Shown here piece by piece: positions 35,318-43,508 of a DNA stretch of 64,000 bases. The DNA is taken from NCBI GenBank assembly GCA_017512025.1, contig JAFWHH010000009.1, positions 124,001-188,000 on the forward strand, read 5' to 3'. The notes beneath the pieces were generated by a model. That model saw only the letters and a list, made by a program, of their open reading frames with translations, did no database searches and had not been told where the DNA came from. Within the stretch, counting starts at the first letter, position 1, and each line of letters begins with the position of its first letter. The stretch comes from Clostridia bacterium. Its GTDB lineage: Bacteria; Bacillota; Clostridia; TANB77; CAG-508. A program made the translations under genes and the position numbers.

Positions 35318-35367
35318 TAAGGATGGACTCATATATTTACTTTTGGGTTAATTTTTGAGTCCGTCCC
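35318..35367. repeat. Imperfect inverted repeat (AAGGATGGACTC ... GAGTCCGTCC)
   Basis: Left arm AAGGATGGACTCA (35319-35331) and right arm TAATTTTTGAGTCCGTCCCT (35349-35368) form an imperfect hairpin. The right arm is identical over 18 bases to the element at 22036-22054. Confidence 0.6.
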
Positions 35368-35372
35368 TATTT

Positions 35373-35942
35373 TTAACTAAAGTTAATTATATTTAAGTGC
35401 TCCAGCAATATTTTTATTCCAAGAGCTATTAAAATAATTCCACCAGCAAGCTCAGCTTTGTTTTGAAATTTATCTCCAAATTTATTACCAATAACGACAC
35501 CAATAAAAGATAATATAAGTGTTACTACTCCAATTATTGTAATTGCAAGCATTAGATTTACTTCAAAGAATGCAAATGTAACACCAACTGCTAATGCATC
35601 TATACTAGTTGCTATTGCAAGAACAATCATTGTTTTAAAATCAACTCTATCATTTCTTTTATCCACTTCATCATCTCTTGATTCTTTAATCATATTTCCA
35701 CCAATAATTGATAGAAGTATGAAAGCTACCCAATGATCTATCTGCTGAATTAAACTACTAAATGTACTTCCTAGAAAATATCCAATAACGGGCATTCCTG
35801 CTTGGAATAATCCAAAATATATTGCAATAATAATTGCGCTCTTCCAGTTTATCTTTTTCATAGAAAGACCTTTACAAATAGATACCGCAAAAGCATCCAT
35901 TGCAAGACCTACTCCTAAGAAAAAAATTTCTACTAATCCCAT
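35373..35942 (-). CDS. mntP: Manganese efflux pump MntP
   Basis: 189 residues with six hydrophobic segments and two copies of the signature containing Asp ([20 protein letters not shown] and [18 protein letters not shown]). MntP exports Mn2+. It is a stand-alone gene. In other bacteria it is regulated by a yybP-ykoY riboswitch; I saw no such leader, but I could not fold the RNA. Confidence 0.9.
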   Translation of the reverse strand: MGLVEIFFLGVGLAMDAFAVSICKGLSMKKINWKSAIIIAIYFGLFQAGMPVIGYFLGSTFSSLIQQIDHWVAFILLSIIGGNMIKESRDDEVDKRNDRVDFKTMIVLAIATSIDALAVGVTFAFFEVNLMLAITIIGVVTLILSFIGVVIGNKFGDKFQNKAELAGGIILIALGIKILLEHLNIINFS

Positions 35943-35968
35943 AAAATTAACCTCTCGTTTGCTCTAAT

Positions 35969-36499
35969 CTATAAAGTAATTTTGTAATACTTACAGTTTA
36001 ATCTTATTCTCCAATTATCACTTAAATCTCTTTCTTCAATTCCATTTTTATAAAATACTCCACCATTTTTAAGTATTGTTTTATTTGAGCCATAATTATT
36101 CTCATAGCATCCAAGTATAGCTTCTTTCATATTTTTTTCTTTACATACACTTAATGCATATTCAAGCATTTTAGTTGCATAACCTTTTCTTCTTTCACTT
36201 GGTCTAACACCATATCCAATATCGCCGTATAACTCACGTAATTCGTCAGTTAAATCAAATCTAATATTAAGTAATCCAATTAGTTTATCCTCATCATTAA
36301 ATGCTAAATATAGATAATATCTACCCCATTCATCATCTGCTGTTTGGCTATTACGATTTACTTTTTCTACCCACTCATTGTAATTCATATTTGTCATACC
36401 AATACTTGCACTAATACTTCTTTCATAATTTGAATAATGCTCTTCAACATACTCCTTTAATATCTCATAATCATCTACTGTTGGTAATCTATAATTCAT
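35969..36499 (-). CDS. GNAT-family N-acetyltransferase
   Basis: 176 residues. RPSERRKGYATKMLEYALSVCK binds acetyl-CoA and ILGCYENNYGSNKTILKNGG is the terminal motif of RimJ/RimL-like proteins. The substrate is unknown. Confidence 0.82.
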   Translation of the reverse strand: MNYRLPTVDDYEILKEYVEEHYSNYERSISASIGMTNMNYNEWVEKVNRNSQTADDEWGRYYLYLAFNDEDKLIGLLNIRFDLTDELRELYGDIGYGVRPSERRKGYATKMLEYALSVCKEKNMKEAILGCYENNYGSNKTILKNGGVFYKNGIEERDLSDNWRIRLNCKYYKITL

Positions 36500-36561
36500 A
36501 CTGCTTTCCTTCTTTCTTTACAAATTATATTATACAATAAATACCTCTTATATTATAAAAT

Positions 36562-36600
36562 AAATACCTCTTGCATATTATTATTTAAGAGGTATTTATA
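36562..36600. terminator. Rho-independent terminator
   Basis: AAATACCTCTT and AAGAGGTATTT form an 11-bp stem with an AT-rich loop; the same TAAATACCTCTT occurs as a direct repeat just before (36539-36550). It lies between the two minus-strand genes and closes the DagK-like transcript. Confidence 0.7.
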
Positions 36601-36648
36601 TGAATAATTGTGAATTCTTTACTTTTATTTCAGTACTTGCATGATTAA

Positions 36649-37542
36649 TTAACTTTCAGGAACAATATATTCCACACGCTTTCTTAAGTTAGTTATTTTT
36701 ATTTTATTAACTTTACCACTGTATTCTCCATCAATAGACCACTCTGTGTCTTTCTCGCTCTCTATCTCAAGCTCTGGAGTTTTAAAGTATCTAACATTTT
36801 CATCTTTAAAGTTACCATTAATAACTTTACAAATTAATCTAACCATGCTGAAAAAATTCTTTGGTCTTTTGATAAATAATGCCTCTAGCTCTCCATCATC
36901 CATTTCAACATGCTCTTTTTTGAATATATTAAACCCACCAACATATTTTGCATTACTTACACTACAATATATAAATTCATCATCAATTGATGTATCTTTA
37001 CTTCTTACAATTAATCTATATGGCTTACAGATGAATATTTCTTTGAATCCAGACATTAAATATGCAAGTCTTCCAAATCTATTCTTAGATTTAGTACTTG
37101 TATTATATGATGCTCTAGAAAATATTCCGGCAGATACAACATAGTTAAATACTCTATCATTAAACTTTCCAAGATCAACTTTTTCGGTTGTAAATTTATC
37201 TAAATTATTAGATAACTCAAGCTTATTGAATGCAACACCTAAACTTCTTGCAAAGTCATTCGTAGTACCTGAAGGTATGTATCCAATTTGAACATGTTTA
37301 TCTATGTCATGAAGTCCTTGAACAGCTTGATTTAGCGTTCCATCTCCACCACATACAACTAAAATATCAAAGTCCTTTTTATAATCAGAAATTATTTCCG
37401 TAGCTCCATATTCAACTGTAGTATGCTTTAAATCAATTTTATATTCACTTTTTTCAAAGTTATTTCTTATTGCATCAACATACTTTTTTATTTTAGCCCT
37501 TCCCGCCTTTGGATTTACAATCATCAAAATACGATGTTTCAT
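36649..37542 (-). CDS. Diacylglycerol/lipid kinase (DagK/YegS family)
   Basis: 297 residues. VNPKAGRAKI and VCGGDGTLNQAV are the nucleotide-binding motifs of DAGK_cat; PSGTTNDFARSLG follows. The family phosphorylates diacylglycerol or other lipids for phospholipid recycling. It is a stand-alone gene on the minus strand, divergent from the HPr-like gene. Confidence 0.88.
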   Translation of the reverse strand: MKHRILMIVNPKAGRAKIKKYVDAIRNNFEKSEYKIDLKHTTVEYGATEIISDYKKDFDILVVCGGDGTLNQAVQGLHDIDKHVQIGYIPSGTTNDFARSLGVAFNKLELSNNLDKFTTEKVDLGKFNDRVFNYVVSAGIFSRASYNTSTKSKNRFGRLAYLMSGFKEIFICKPYRLIVRSKDTSIDDEFIYCSVSNAKYVGGFNIFKKEHVEMDDGELEALFIKRPKNFFSMVRLICKVINGNFKDENVRYFKTPELEIESEKDTEWSIDGEYSGKVNKIKITNLRKRVEYIVPES

Positions 37543-37615
37543 ATATACACCTCATCTATATTTATTAATCACATTTAACTTATATCATAAAATTAAAAAT
37601 TTGTACATAAAAAGA

Positions 37616-37644
37616 TTGCAACTAAAATACACCTGTGTTAGAAT
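37616..37644 (+). promoter_or_regulatory. Sigma-A-type promoter of the HPr-like gene
   Basis: TTGCAA (37616-37621) and TAGAAT (37639-37644) are 17 bases apart. The 5' leader (about 65-70 bases) contains a perfect palindrome GGGAAAATTTCCC (37654-37666) before the GGAGG at 37706-37710. Confidence 0.65.
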
Positions 37645-37717
37645 TCGCTTGTCGGGAAAATTTCCCACTTGTATGTATGTACTTCAAGAACCGATTTCTT
37701 CGATTGGAGGGTATGTT

Positions 37718-37987
37718 ATGCAGATCAAAGATGTTAATGTCGTCAATCAAGTTGGACTTCGTTCACGGAGAGTAGCATCGATTTTCGTTGCAAAAGCAAA
37801 CAGTTTCGACTGTGAAGTCAGCATCCGTGTTAACGAAAGGCAGATCAATGGCAAGAGCCTCCTTGGGCTTCTTTCCGGACAAATTATCGGTGGAATGACA
37901 ATCACACTTATCACCAATGGATCGGACGAAGAAGCAGCAATGGAAGCAATCACTGAGCTCATCGAATCTGGATTTGAGGGCTGTTAA
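37718..37987 (+). CDS. HPr-like/Crh-like protein lacking the phosphorylatable His
   Basis: 89 residues of the HPr fold. The active-site loop reads NQVGLRSRRVAS: position 15, the phosphohistidine of HPr, is Arg, and Pro18 is Arg; Arg17 is kept. The regulatory serine motif NGKSLLGLLS is intact (Ser47, equal to Ser46). It thus cannot carry phosphate from EI but might be phosphorylated by HPr kinase and act in carbon catabolite regulation as Crh does. Codon use is unlike its neighbours. GGAGGGTATGTT precedes ATG 37718; the longer frame from 37601 lies across the promoter. Confidence 0.85.
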   Translation: MQIKDVNVVNQVGLRSRRVASIFVAKANSFDCEVSIRVNERQINGKSLLGLLSGQIIGGMTITLITNGSDEEAAMEAITELIESGFEGC

Positions 37988-37992
37988 CAGAT

Positions 37993-38028
37993 AAGGCAGG
38001 TTACTTTTTTAAAGTACCTGCCTTAATC
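37993..38028. terminator. Rho-independent terminator of the HPr-like gene
   Basis: AAGGCAGGTTACTTT and AAAGTACCTGCCTT form a stem of 14 bp with a short T loop. It is strong and lies just before the convergent lipoprotein gene. Confidence 0.85.
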
Positions 38029-38043
38029 ATTTTACCTATTTAA

Positions 38044-38523
38044 TTAAACATTTCTAATCTTTCTCATTAATTCTTCAAATTTTCCAGACTCTTTAATTTG
38101 ATATGATTGATTTCCCTTACGAATTGTATATTTTGCTCCTTCTCTCTTCTCATTTTCAGATTCAATAAATTCTTTAAGCTCTTTCATATCATCATCTGAT
38201 AATGTGTATTCTACTAATGATACATGTGTTGTTGATATCACTGGTAGTGGTCCATCTTTTAATGGTACTTTTGTTTCTACTTCATGAACATATAATTTAG
38301 AATCATTATAATTAACGTAGTAGGTAATTGTACCCATTAGCTCTCCACCATCAATACGACCTGAAATCACAACATCTGACTTAATATTAGCTATCGTTTC
38401 TTCAATGTTTTCTGTAATCTCTCTTTTCGTTGTCTTCGCAATTTTCTTTTTACATCCAGCTAGCATAACTACTGAACTTGTTAGAATAACAACTAATAAT
38501 AAAATACTAAATACTTTTTTCAT
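38044..38523 (-). CDS. Small lipoprotein (159 aa)
   Basis: Lipobox LAGC with Cys24 after a classic signal peptide, then an unrecognised soluble domain of about 130 residues. GGGAGGTTGATATT precedes ATG 38523; the longer frame starts before this site. No partner is obvious in the neighbourhood. Confidence 0.75.
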   Translation of the reverse strand: MKKVFSILLLVVILTSSVVMLAGCKKKIAKTTKREITENIEETIANIKSDVVISGRIDGGELMGTITYYVNYNDSKLYVHEVETKVPLKDGPLPVISTTHVSLVEYTLSDDDMKELKEFIESENEKREGAKYTIRKGNQSYQIKESGKFEELMRKIRNV

Positions 38524-38615
38524 AATATCAACCTCCCTATTTAATATCTTTATTTTCATTCATCTATATTTTAGATGCATAAAAAACATTAATTTGTTGG
38601 TTTTTTATAAAAAAA

Positions 38616-39395
38616 TTATATTTTTGAATCAACCCATTCGTTTAAAACCATTCTTATATGCTCAATTTTCTCTTGTACTCCTGGTACTTTATATTCAAAT
38701 CTGTCAATCATTCTATTGATATAGTCATTTTGTTTTATAATCTCATAAGAGCCTTTGAAATTTATATCAAATACAAATCCCCAAATTGTAACATAGTAAT
38801 CTAAAGGTAGTTTTCTATCAGATAAAACTACACACTCTCTATTCATTATAGAGCTGTATACTTTATCTGAAATATCAGAATTTTCAAATTCCTCTTGGCT
38901 GTTAACCACATTTTTAAATAAATGCTCTGGCTTGCGATTAATCTTTACTTCAAAATTATCTAGCTTATCACTATCACGAATTATTTTTGCGTGTATCAGC
39001 TCACGTTCACTTAATCCATCTTCTATTTTTAATTTACTATGATTTCCAATTGCAGCTTTAATTATTGGATAGTACTCTTCCTTATCAGTAAATCTTTTTA
39101 TTAGGCCATCTTCAAATAAAATCTTTACACCATACGCAGCATGATCAAATTTACCACTATCCATACTTTTCATTACTATAATTTCTTCAAATCTACCAAT
39201 ATCATGTAGTAAACCAATTAACTCAGCTAAATTTACATCTTCATCACTTAAATTAAGTGACATTGCTATTTCTTTTGATCTTTTCATAACTCCGTATGTA
39301 TGTTTTTCCTTTAAATCAAATCCTGCTTCTTCTTCATTGTTAAATTGCTCAATATATTCCTTAAATGCTTTTATTGCTGATTCTATATTAATCAC
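38616..39395 (-). CDS. HD-domain phosphohydrolase
   Basis: About 259 residues. The HD motif GLLHDIGRFEE (with upstream HTYGVMKRS and downstream GNHSKLKIE) forms the usual metal site of HD phosphohydrolases. Substrate unknown (nucleotide or cyclic nucleotide). The start is the GTG at 39395, with GGAGGAGATT directly upstream; the in-frame ORF continues to 39431 without a site. Confidence 0.8.
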   Translation of the reverse strand: MINIESAIKAFKEYIEQFNNEEEAGFDLKEKHTYGVMKRSKEIAMSLNLSDEDVNLAELIGLLHDIGRFEEIIVMKSMDSGKFDHAAYGVKILFEDGLIKRFTDKEEYYPIIKAAIGNHSKLKIEDGLSERELIHAKIIRDSDKLDNFEVKINRKPEHLFKNVVNSQEEFENSDISDKVYSSIMNRECVVLSDRKLPLDYYVTIWGFVFDINFKGSYEIIKQNDYINRMIDRFEYKVPGVQEKIEHIRMVLNEWVDSKI

Positions 39396-39491
39396 AATCT
39401 CCTCCAAACTTTTACAAAAAAATAATATCATAACGATTTATTAAAATCAAAAAATATCAGAATAAATTCTGCTATTTTCATCTTAATATTA

Positions 39492-40346
39492 TTATCTGTC
39501 TCCAGCATCTGGCTCCTCACCAAATGGAATATCAATTTTTTGTTTGTCTAGGTATTCAATAGCCTTTGGTATATCAGATTCTGGTAATCCACAATCTTCA
39601 TAACCATGCTCTTGATATATTCCTTCACATAGAATTCCAAGATATCCAACATATACAGCACTATCATTATCAATGAAATCAAATATGTCTGCATCTCCAG
39701 TTACCATATCTTTAATAAAATCATCTATAGATTTATATCCTACTTTCTTTGCAAATTTTGAAACATAATTCTCTAGAGGAGCATATGTATCGTGGTTTGC
39801 AAAAGTTGTATAAATGTTCATATCTGTACCTAGAATGCCGTGTGTTTCTTTATGAGGCTCTCTTGGTTCACCGCCAAGTACTTCATCGCACTTTTCAGCT
39901 ACATATTGAGCAACAATTTCCTCAATAGCAATTAATCCTCTTGCAACATCTGTACCAGTCATATCTTCATTTTCTCTTACACTTACAAATCTATTAAATT
40001 TACGTCTTAGACCTTCATCTCTTTCAACTTGATATATATTTCTATGGTTAAAGCTACTTAAATGAGTCATCTCATGTAATAACAAGAAATTATTTCTTTT
40101 CTCTCCGTTTAGTAAGAAATTCTCAGCAATTACAGCAATCCATTTATTAAGTGGATTAACAGAGAAAGTAGCTGTTGAATTCTCTGCTTTATATAGCTCT
40201 ATTGTAGAATTTTTAATTAAATCACTAAGCTTTTTTTCATCAACTGGAATACCAATTCTATCTCTTGCAATAGCATATGTCTTAATGAAAGTCTGTAAAT
40301 ATTCTCTTATTTTTTCTTCTAGAACACTATCATTAAATTTTTCCAT
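39492..40346 (-). CDS. HExxH-type putative metallopeptidase
   Basis: 284 residues, no signal peptide. LLLHEMTHLSSFNH holds a zinc-metallopeptidase HExxH, and a downstream Glu in IAIEEIVAQYVAEKC could be the third ligand, giving a gluzincin-like pattern. No family is recognised. It seems cytoplasmic; it may be a protease or an immunity/toxin-related protein. I did not see a partner toxin gene. Confidence 0.65.
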   Translation of the reverse strand: MEKFNDSVLEEKIREYLQTFIKTYAIARDRIGIPVDEKKLSDLIKNSTIELYKAENSTATFSVNPLNKWIAVIAENFLLNGEKRNNFLLLHEMTHLSSFNHRNIYQVERDEGLRRKFNRFVSVRENEDMTGTDVARGLIAIEEIVAQYVAEKCDEVLGGEPREPHKETHGILGTDMNIYTTFANHDTYAPLENYVSKFAKKVGYKSIDDFIKDMVTGDADIFDFIDNDSAVYVGYLGILCEGIYQEHGYEDCGLPESDIPKAIEYLDKQKIDIPFGEEPDAGDR

Positions 40347-40405
40347 AATGATCTCCTTTTTTTAAATATCAATTTATTTTACCATTTTCAGCTCATTATG
40401 TCAAT

Positions 40406-40957
40406 TCAAACTATGTTTGGCTCTATAAATTCCTCTTTTAAGAGACCTGTAATACATTCATCCATGTATTCACCAGTTGCCATACAATAGAATTTCTTTC
40501 TCCTTGTACCTTCATATTTATAGCCAAGTTTCTCTTGCATCCTCTTTGATTTATCATTTCCTGGATAATAACCATTCTCTATTCTTCTTAAACCAAGTAC
40601 ATCGAATGCATATTTAATTCTTGTAGCAAATGCTTCTGTACCAAATCCATTTTTTTGATACGTTTCATTAAGCCATATCCCTCCACCAGCTGTACCATTT
40701 CTTTTATCAATATTTGTTATCTCTGTTCCACCAATTACTTTGTTTTTATCTTTTAGAACGATTGCAAGAGCTATCTTTTTATTTTCATCTAATGTTTTGG
40801 TATGGTTAATAAATGCTTTTGCATCTTCTTCAGTATACGGAAAAGGAACGCTTGCCATCCACTTTGAAACATTAATATTATTTAATCCTTCTACTAAGTC
40901 TTGAACATCTCCATCTTCCCAACTTCTTAAGATTATTCTTTTACCTTCAATTACCAT
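40406..40957 (-). CDS. GNAT-family N-acetyltransferase (RimJ/RimL type)
   Basis: 183 residues: IILRSWEDGDVQDLVEGLN at the N-terminus, ETYQKNGFGTEAFATRIKYA as acetyl-CoA loop and MQEKLGYKYEGTRRKKFY at the end. It resembles RimJ/RimL-like ribosomal protein or small-molecule acetyltransferases. Confidence 0.85.
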   Translation of the reverse strand: MVIEGKRIILRSWEDGDVQDLVEGLNNINVSKWMASVPFPYTEEDAKAFINHTKTLDENKKIALAIVLKDKNKVIGGTEITNIDKRNGTAGGGIWLNETYQKNGFGTEAFATRIKYAFDVLGLRRIENGYYPGNDKSKRMQEKLGYKYEGTRRKKFYCMATGEYMDECITGLLKEEFIEPNIV

Positions 40958-40980
40958 ATTTATTTACTCCTTTGTTATAT

Positions 40981-41289
40981 CTATATATTCTCATGATAAA
41001 TAACTTCTTTACCATTTTTTATAGCATAATCAATTTCATTTCTAGCACTATTACCAATATATCCATCTATATTTACAACATATATAGCGTCGCTAATATC
41101 AATCTTCTTTTTGTGAAGCTTATCCAATGTACTAAAATCTATTTCTTTACAATCTTCATTTTCAATATTGTATACACATTGTATTACTGAATATCCTTTT
41201 TTAACTTCCAAGTCCCATGCTATTTTCATCATTTCTTTAGAATATCTCATACTACCGCAAATTGTTATTACTTTTGTATCTTGTTCCAT
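40981..41289 (-). CDS. Nucleoside 2-deoxyribosyltransferase-like protein
   Basis: 102 residues. ICGSMRYSKEMMKIAWDLE is the strand-helix start and NIDGYIGNSARNEIDYAIKNGKEV is the family's C-terminal signature. It is short, but complete for this compact branch. Role in nucleoside salvage or NAD-related turnover is possible; not certain. Confidence 0.75.
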   Translation of the reverse strand: MEQDTKVITICGSMRYSKEMMKIAWDLEVKKGYSVIQCVYNIENEDCKEIDFSTLDKLHKKKIDISDAIYVVNIDGYIGNSARNEIDYAIKNGKEVIYHENI

Positions 41290-41298
41290 AATACGCTC

Positions 41299-41631
41299 CT
41301 ATTGTTCACCTTCTAATATTTCATCCAACATCTTTGTACACTCACCTACATAATCACTACATCTAGCTTCATGAGTCATTAAATCTCTACATTTGTTATA
41401 TCCAAACTTCTCTATAAACTTCTTCTCAAATTCCTCTATTTTATCCTCGTGTCCTGTCTCTTGTAGAATTTTAATTGCAGAAAGTAATGCTCCACATTTT
41501 CCTTCAATACTTCTTGGCTCTGGAATATCACCATCTAATCTCTTATCCTCTGCAATCGCTTTATATACGGATATAGAGCAATTGTTACCCTGAGCTTTTA
41601 ATTCTCTAGCTCTTTTCTCATGTTTATCCAT
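41299..41631 (-). CDS. C_GCAxxG_C_C family redox-type protein
   Basis: 110 residues with Cys spaced as in the C_GCAxxG_C_C family: NCSISVY, GKCGALLSAI, NKCRDLM, RCSDYVGECTKML. Such Cys-rich helical proteins are predicted to be redox proteins. Function unknown. Next to the deoxyribosyltransferase-like gene with a 9-base gap. Confidence 0.75.
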   Translation of the reverse strand: MDKHEKRARELKAQGNNCSISVYKAIAEDKRLDGDIPEPRSIEGKCGALLSAIKILQETGHEDKIEEFEKKFIEKFGYNKCRDLMTHEARCSDYVGECTKMLDEILEGEQ

Positions 41632-41689
41632 AAAATCTCTCCTTAATCAAAGCTTTTATTATTATTCTAATTTTATCATCATACTATCA

Positions 41690-41732
41690 AAAAAACAGTT
41701 GCTTTTCAACTATTGTTGGCAACTGTTTTTAT
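41690..41732 (-). terminator. Rho-independent terminator
   Basis: AAAAACAGTTGC and GCAACTGTTTTT form a 12-bp stem, loop TTTTCAACTATTGTTG. Ends the lipoprotein cluster on the minus strand. Confidence 0.8.
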
Positions 41733-41738
41733 TAATTA

Positions 41739-42344
41739 TTATTGTTGTTCAGCTTGTTCGTTTGTTTGTTCTTCTGTTTTAACTGTAAATTTAAGTGAAT
41801 CTAACATATGTTTAAAGTCTTCTGAATTAACAAATTCCTTTACATCAAAAGTCATTCCTTCTTTCATTACAGGGCTCTTACGAACACTAATTGTAACACC
41901 ATATACTTTATTGTTTGCATCTGGCTCTGTTAATACAAGACCCATATCATATTGTGATTCTCCATAGTAGATGCTCCATCCTTTGTAGTCTCCTGCTGTT
42001 ACTTCTGCATAATCATGGTATTTTTCTGAATAGAAATCTTTTTCTTTCTTTGTTATTGTAGCACTTGTTTTGTAGTCATATGACATATGGAATGAAATTT
42101 CAGACATATTGTCCTTGCTTGTAATTCTAAATGTTGTTGCAACATTTGAACCAGTTTCATAATTTAAATCTTTAGCAATCTCAAGTGAAAGTTCACCTTT
42201 TTTATCATTTGTTTCTACAACATATTGATTTACTTCTTTATTGTATCCAGCTTTTTCTTCTTTTTTATCTCCACAACCAGAAAAAACAAATATTCCTGAT
42301 AATAACATTATTGCAACTAATGCTGCGCTTAATACTTTTTTCAT
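41739..42344 (-). CDS. Lipoprotein (paralogue A)
   Basis: 201 residues; signal peptide with lipobox FSGC (Cys24). The signal peptide is almost identical to that of the next upstream gene (21 of 25 residues up to Gly25), and so is the site AAGGAGAATTATT. The body (about 175 residues) is not recognised; Gln/Glu-rich end. Upstream in-frame start at 42380 has no binding site. Confidence 0.75.
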   Translation of the reverse strand: MKKVLSAALVAIMLLSGIFVFSGCGDKKEEKAGYNKEVNQYVVETNDKKGELSLEIAKDLNYETGSNVATTFRITSKDNMSEISFHMSYDYKTSATITKKEKDFYSEKYHDYAEVTAGDYKGWSIYYGESQYDMGLVLTEPDANNKVYGVTISVRKSPVMKEGMTFDVKEFVNSEDFKHMLDSLKFTVKTEEQTNEQAEQQ

Positions 42345-42366
42345 AATAATTCTCCTTTTATAAAAA

Positions 42367-43014
42367 TTAGCTATTAGCAACTACAGTTAATGAATTGATT
42401 ATTGCTTGTGTTTCATCATCAATTGGTTCAGCTTCTGTACGCTCAACACCATCTTTATAGAATACACCTAAATTAACATATGAACCTGGGTATATATCAT
42501 CTGCTTCAATCATGTAGTAGAATCCAAAGTATTTATAATCTCCTGATCCACCTTGTCTGCTTGCTCTCTTAACAGCTTTTTTACCATTAACTTCTGTTAT
42601 TTCATCAGCCTTTGGAATAGTTGATTTTTCATCATTCATAAAATCAATGTATCCTTGGAATGTAGCCTTTGTTTCTCCATATTTAGCTTTATAATCTTTA
42701 CTTGTATTATATGCTAATCCCATTGTAGAAAGTGAGATAACAGCCTTTTCTGTTTCAATATAATATGTTCCATTTGCAAATTTAGGAGCTGTCTCTGGTT
42801 TCTCCTTTGTAAATTCATATTTAGGTGAACCATCTTCTTTCTTTGGAACCATTACTTTAAATGTTCCTTTTCCATGTATAGCGGAAATTTCTACTTTGTT
42901 TTCATCTTTCTTATCGTTTCCTTTTCCTCCTTCGTTATTTCCACAACCTGAAAATACGAATAATCCTGATACTAACATAATAGCAACTAATGCTATGCTT
43001 AATAATTTTTTCAT
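42367..43014 (-). CDS. Lipoprotein (paralogue B)
   Basis: 215 residues; lipobox FSGC (Cys24). The body differs from the downstream paralogue in sequence but has similar length and beta-rich character. The binding site AAGGAGAATTATT matches that of paralogue A. The genes are probably duplicates of an export module. Confidence 0.75.
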   Translation of the reverse strand: MKKLLSIALVAIMLVSGLFVFSGCGNNEGGKGNDKKDENKVEISAIHGKGTFKVMVPKKEDGSPKYEFTKEKPETAPKFANGTYYIETEKAVISLSTMGLAYNTSKDYKAKYGETKATFQGYIDFMNDEKSTIPKADEITEVNGKKAVKRASRQGGSGDYKYFGFYYMIEADDIYPGSYVNLGVFYKDGVERTEAEPIDDETQAIINSLTVVANS

Positions 43015-43062
43015 AATAATTCTCCTTCTGTCCTCTATGTTTGTTTAAATTTTTTAATTATT

Positions 43063-43473
43063 TTATTGTTTTTCATATACATACATGTATGTGAAGTCAT
43101 TATCTTTATCTCCATTATAGATTTCAAGTTTTCCATTATCTAATGTTCCATTGTAGTCTATAGACATTCCTGCAAATGTTTCTGTCATTTTAAATTCTTT
43201 TCCCTTTAATGACCATGTTAATTTATAACTTGCACCATCACGGTTAGAAACACCAGTGCCATCATCTTTTAGCTCTAATGAAAACTCTTCATCTTCAACC
43301 TTTGTGTCATCACCTACAAACTTTGTATATATACCTTTATATGTTCCAGCTGCAGCTGATAAATCAACCTTTTCTTCTTTCTTATCATCCTTATCATTAT
43401 TGCATCCTGTTAAAACAATTCCCATCATGAGAATCATCATAAAAACAGATATGACCTTAATCGCTTTTTTCAT
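43063..43473 (-). CDS. Small lipoprotein (136 aa)
   Basis: Lipobox LTGC (Cys24), followed by a Asp/Lys/Glu linker and a lipocalin-like beta domain (AGTYKGIYTKF, YKLTWSLKGKEFKM, FAGMSIDYNGTLD). No function is recognised. It is the first of three tandem lipoprotein genes. Confidence 0.75.
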   Translation of the reverse strand: MKKAIKVISVFMMILMMGIVLTGCNNDKDDKKEEKVDLSAAAGTYKGIYTKFVGDDTKVEDEEFSLELKDDGTGVSNRDGASYKLTWSLKGKEFKMTETFAGMSIDYNGTLDNGKLEIYNGDKDNDFTYMYVYEKQ

Positions 43474-43508
43474 TTTATTTCCTCCTTTAGTTAAATTAAT
43501 AAAACTAA

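Noticed and set aside
35259..35372. A Mn riboswitch (yybP-ykoY) or other leader in the MntP region
   Set aside because: This region lies downstream of mntP on its strand and holds only the inverted repeat; the space upstream of mntP (35943-35968) is too short for a riboswitch.
39492..41631. A toxin-antitoxin or defence cassette (HExxH protein, deoxyribosyltransferase-like, GNAT)
   Set aside because: No paired small antitoxin, no overlap or conserved pairing visible, and the genes look like unrelated single enzymes.
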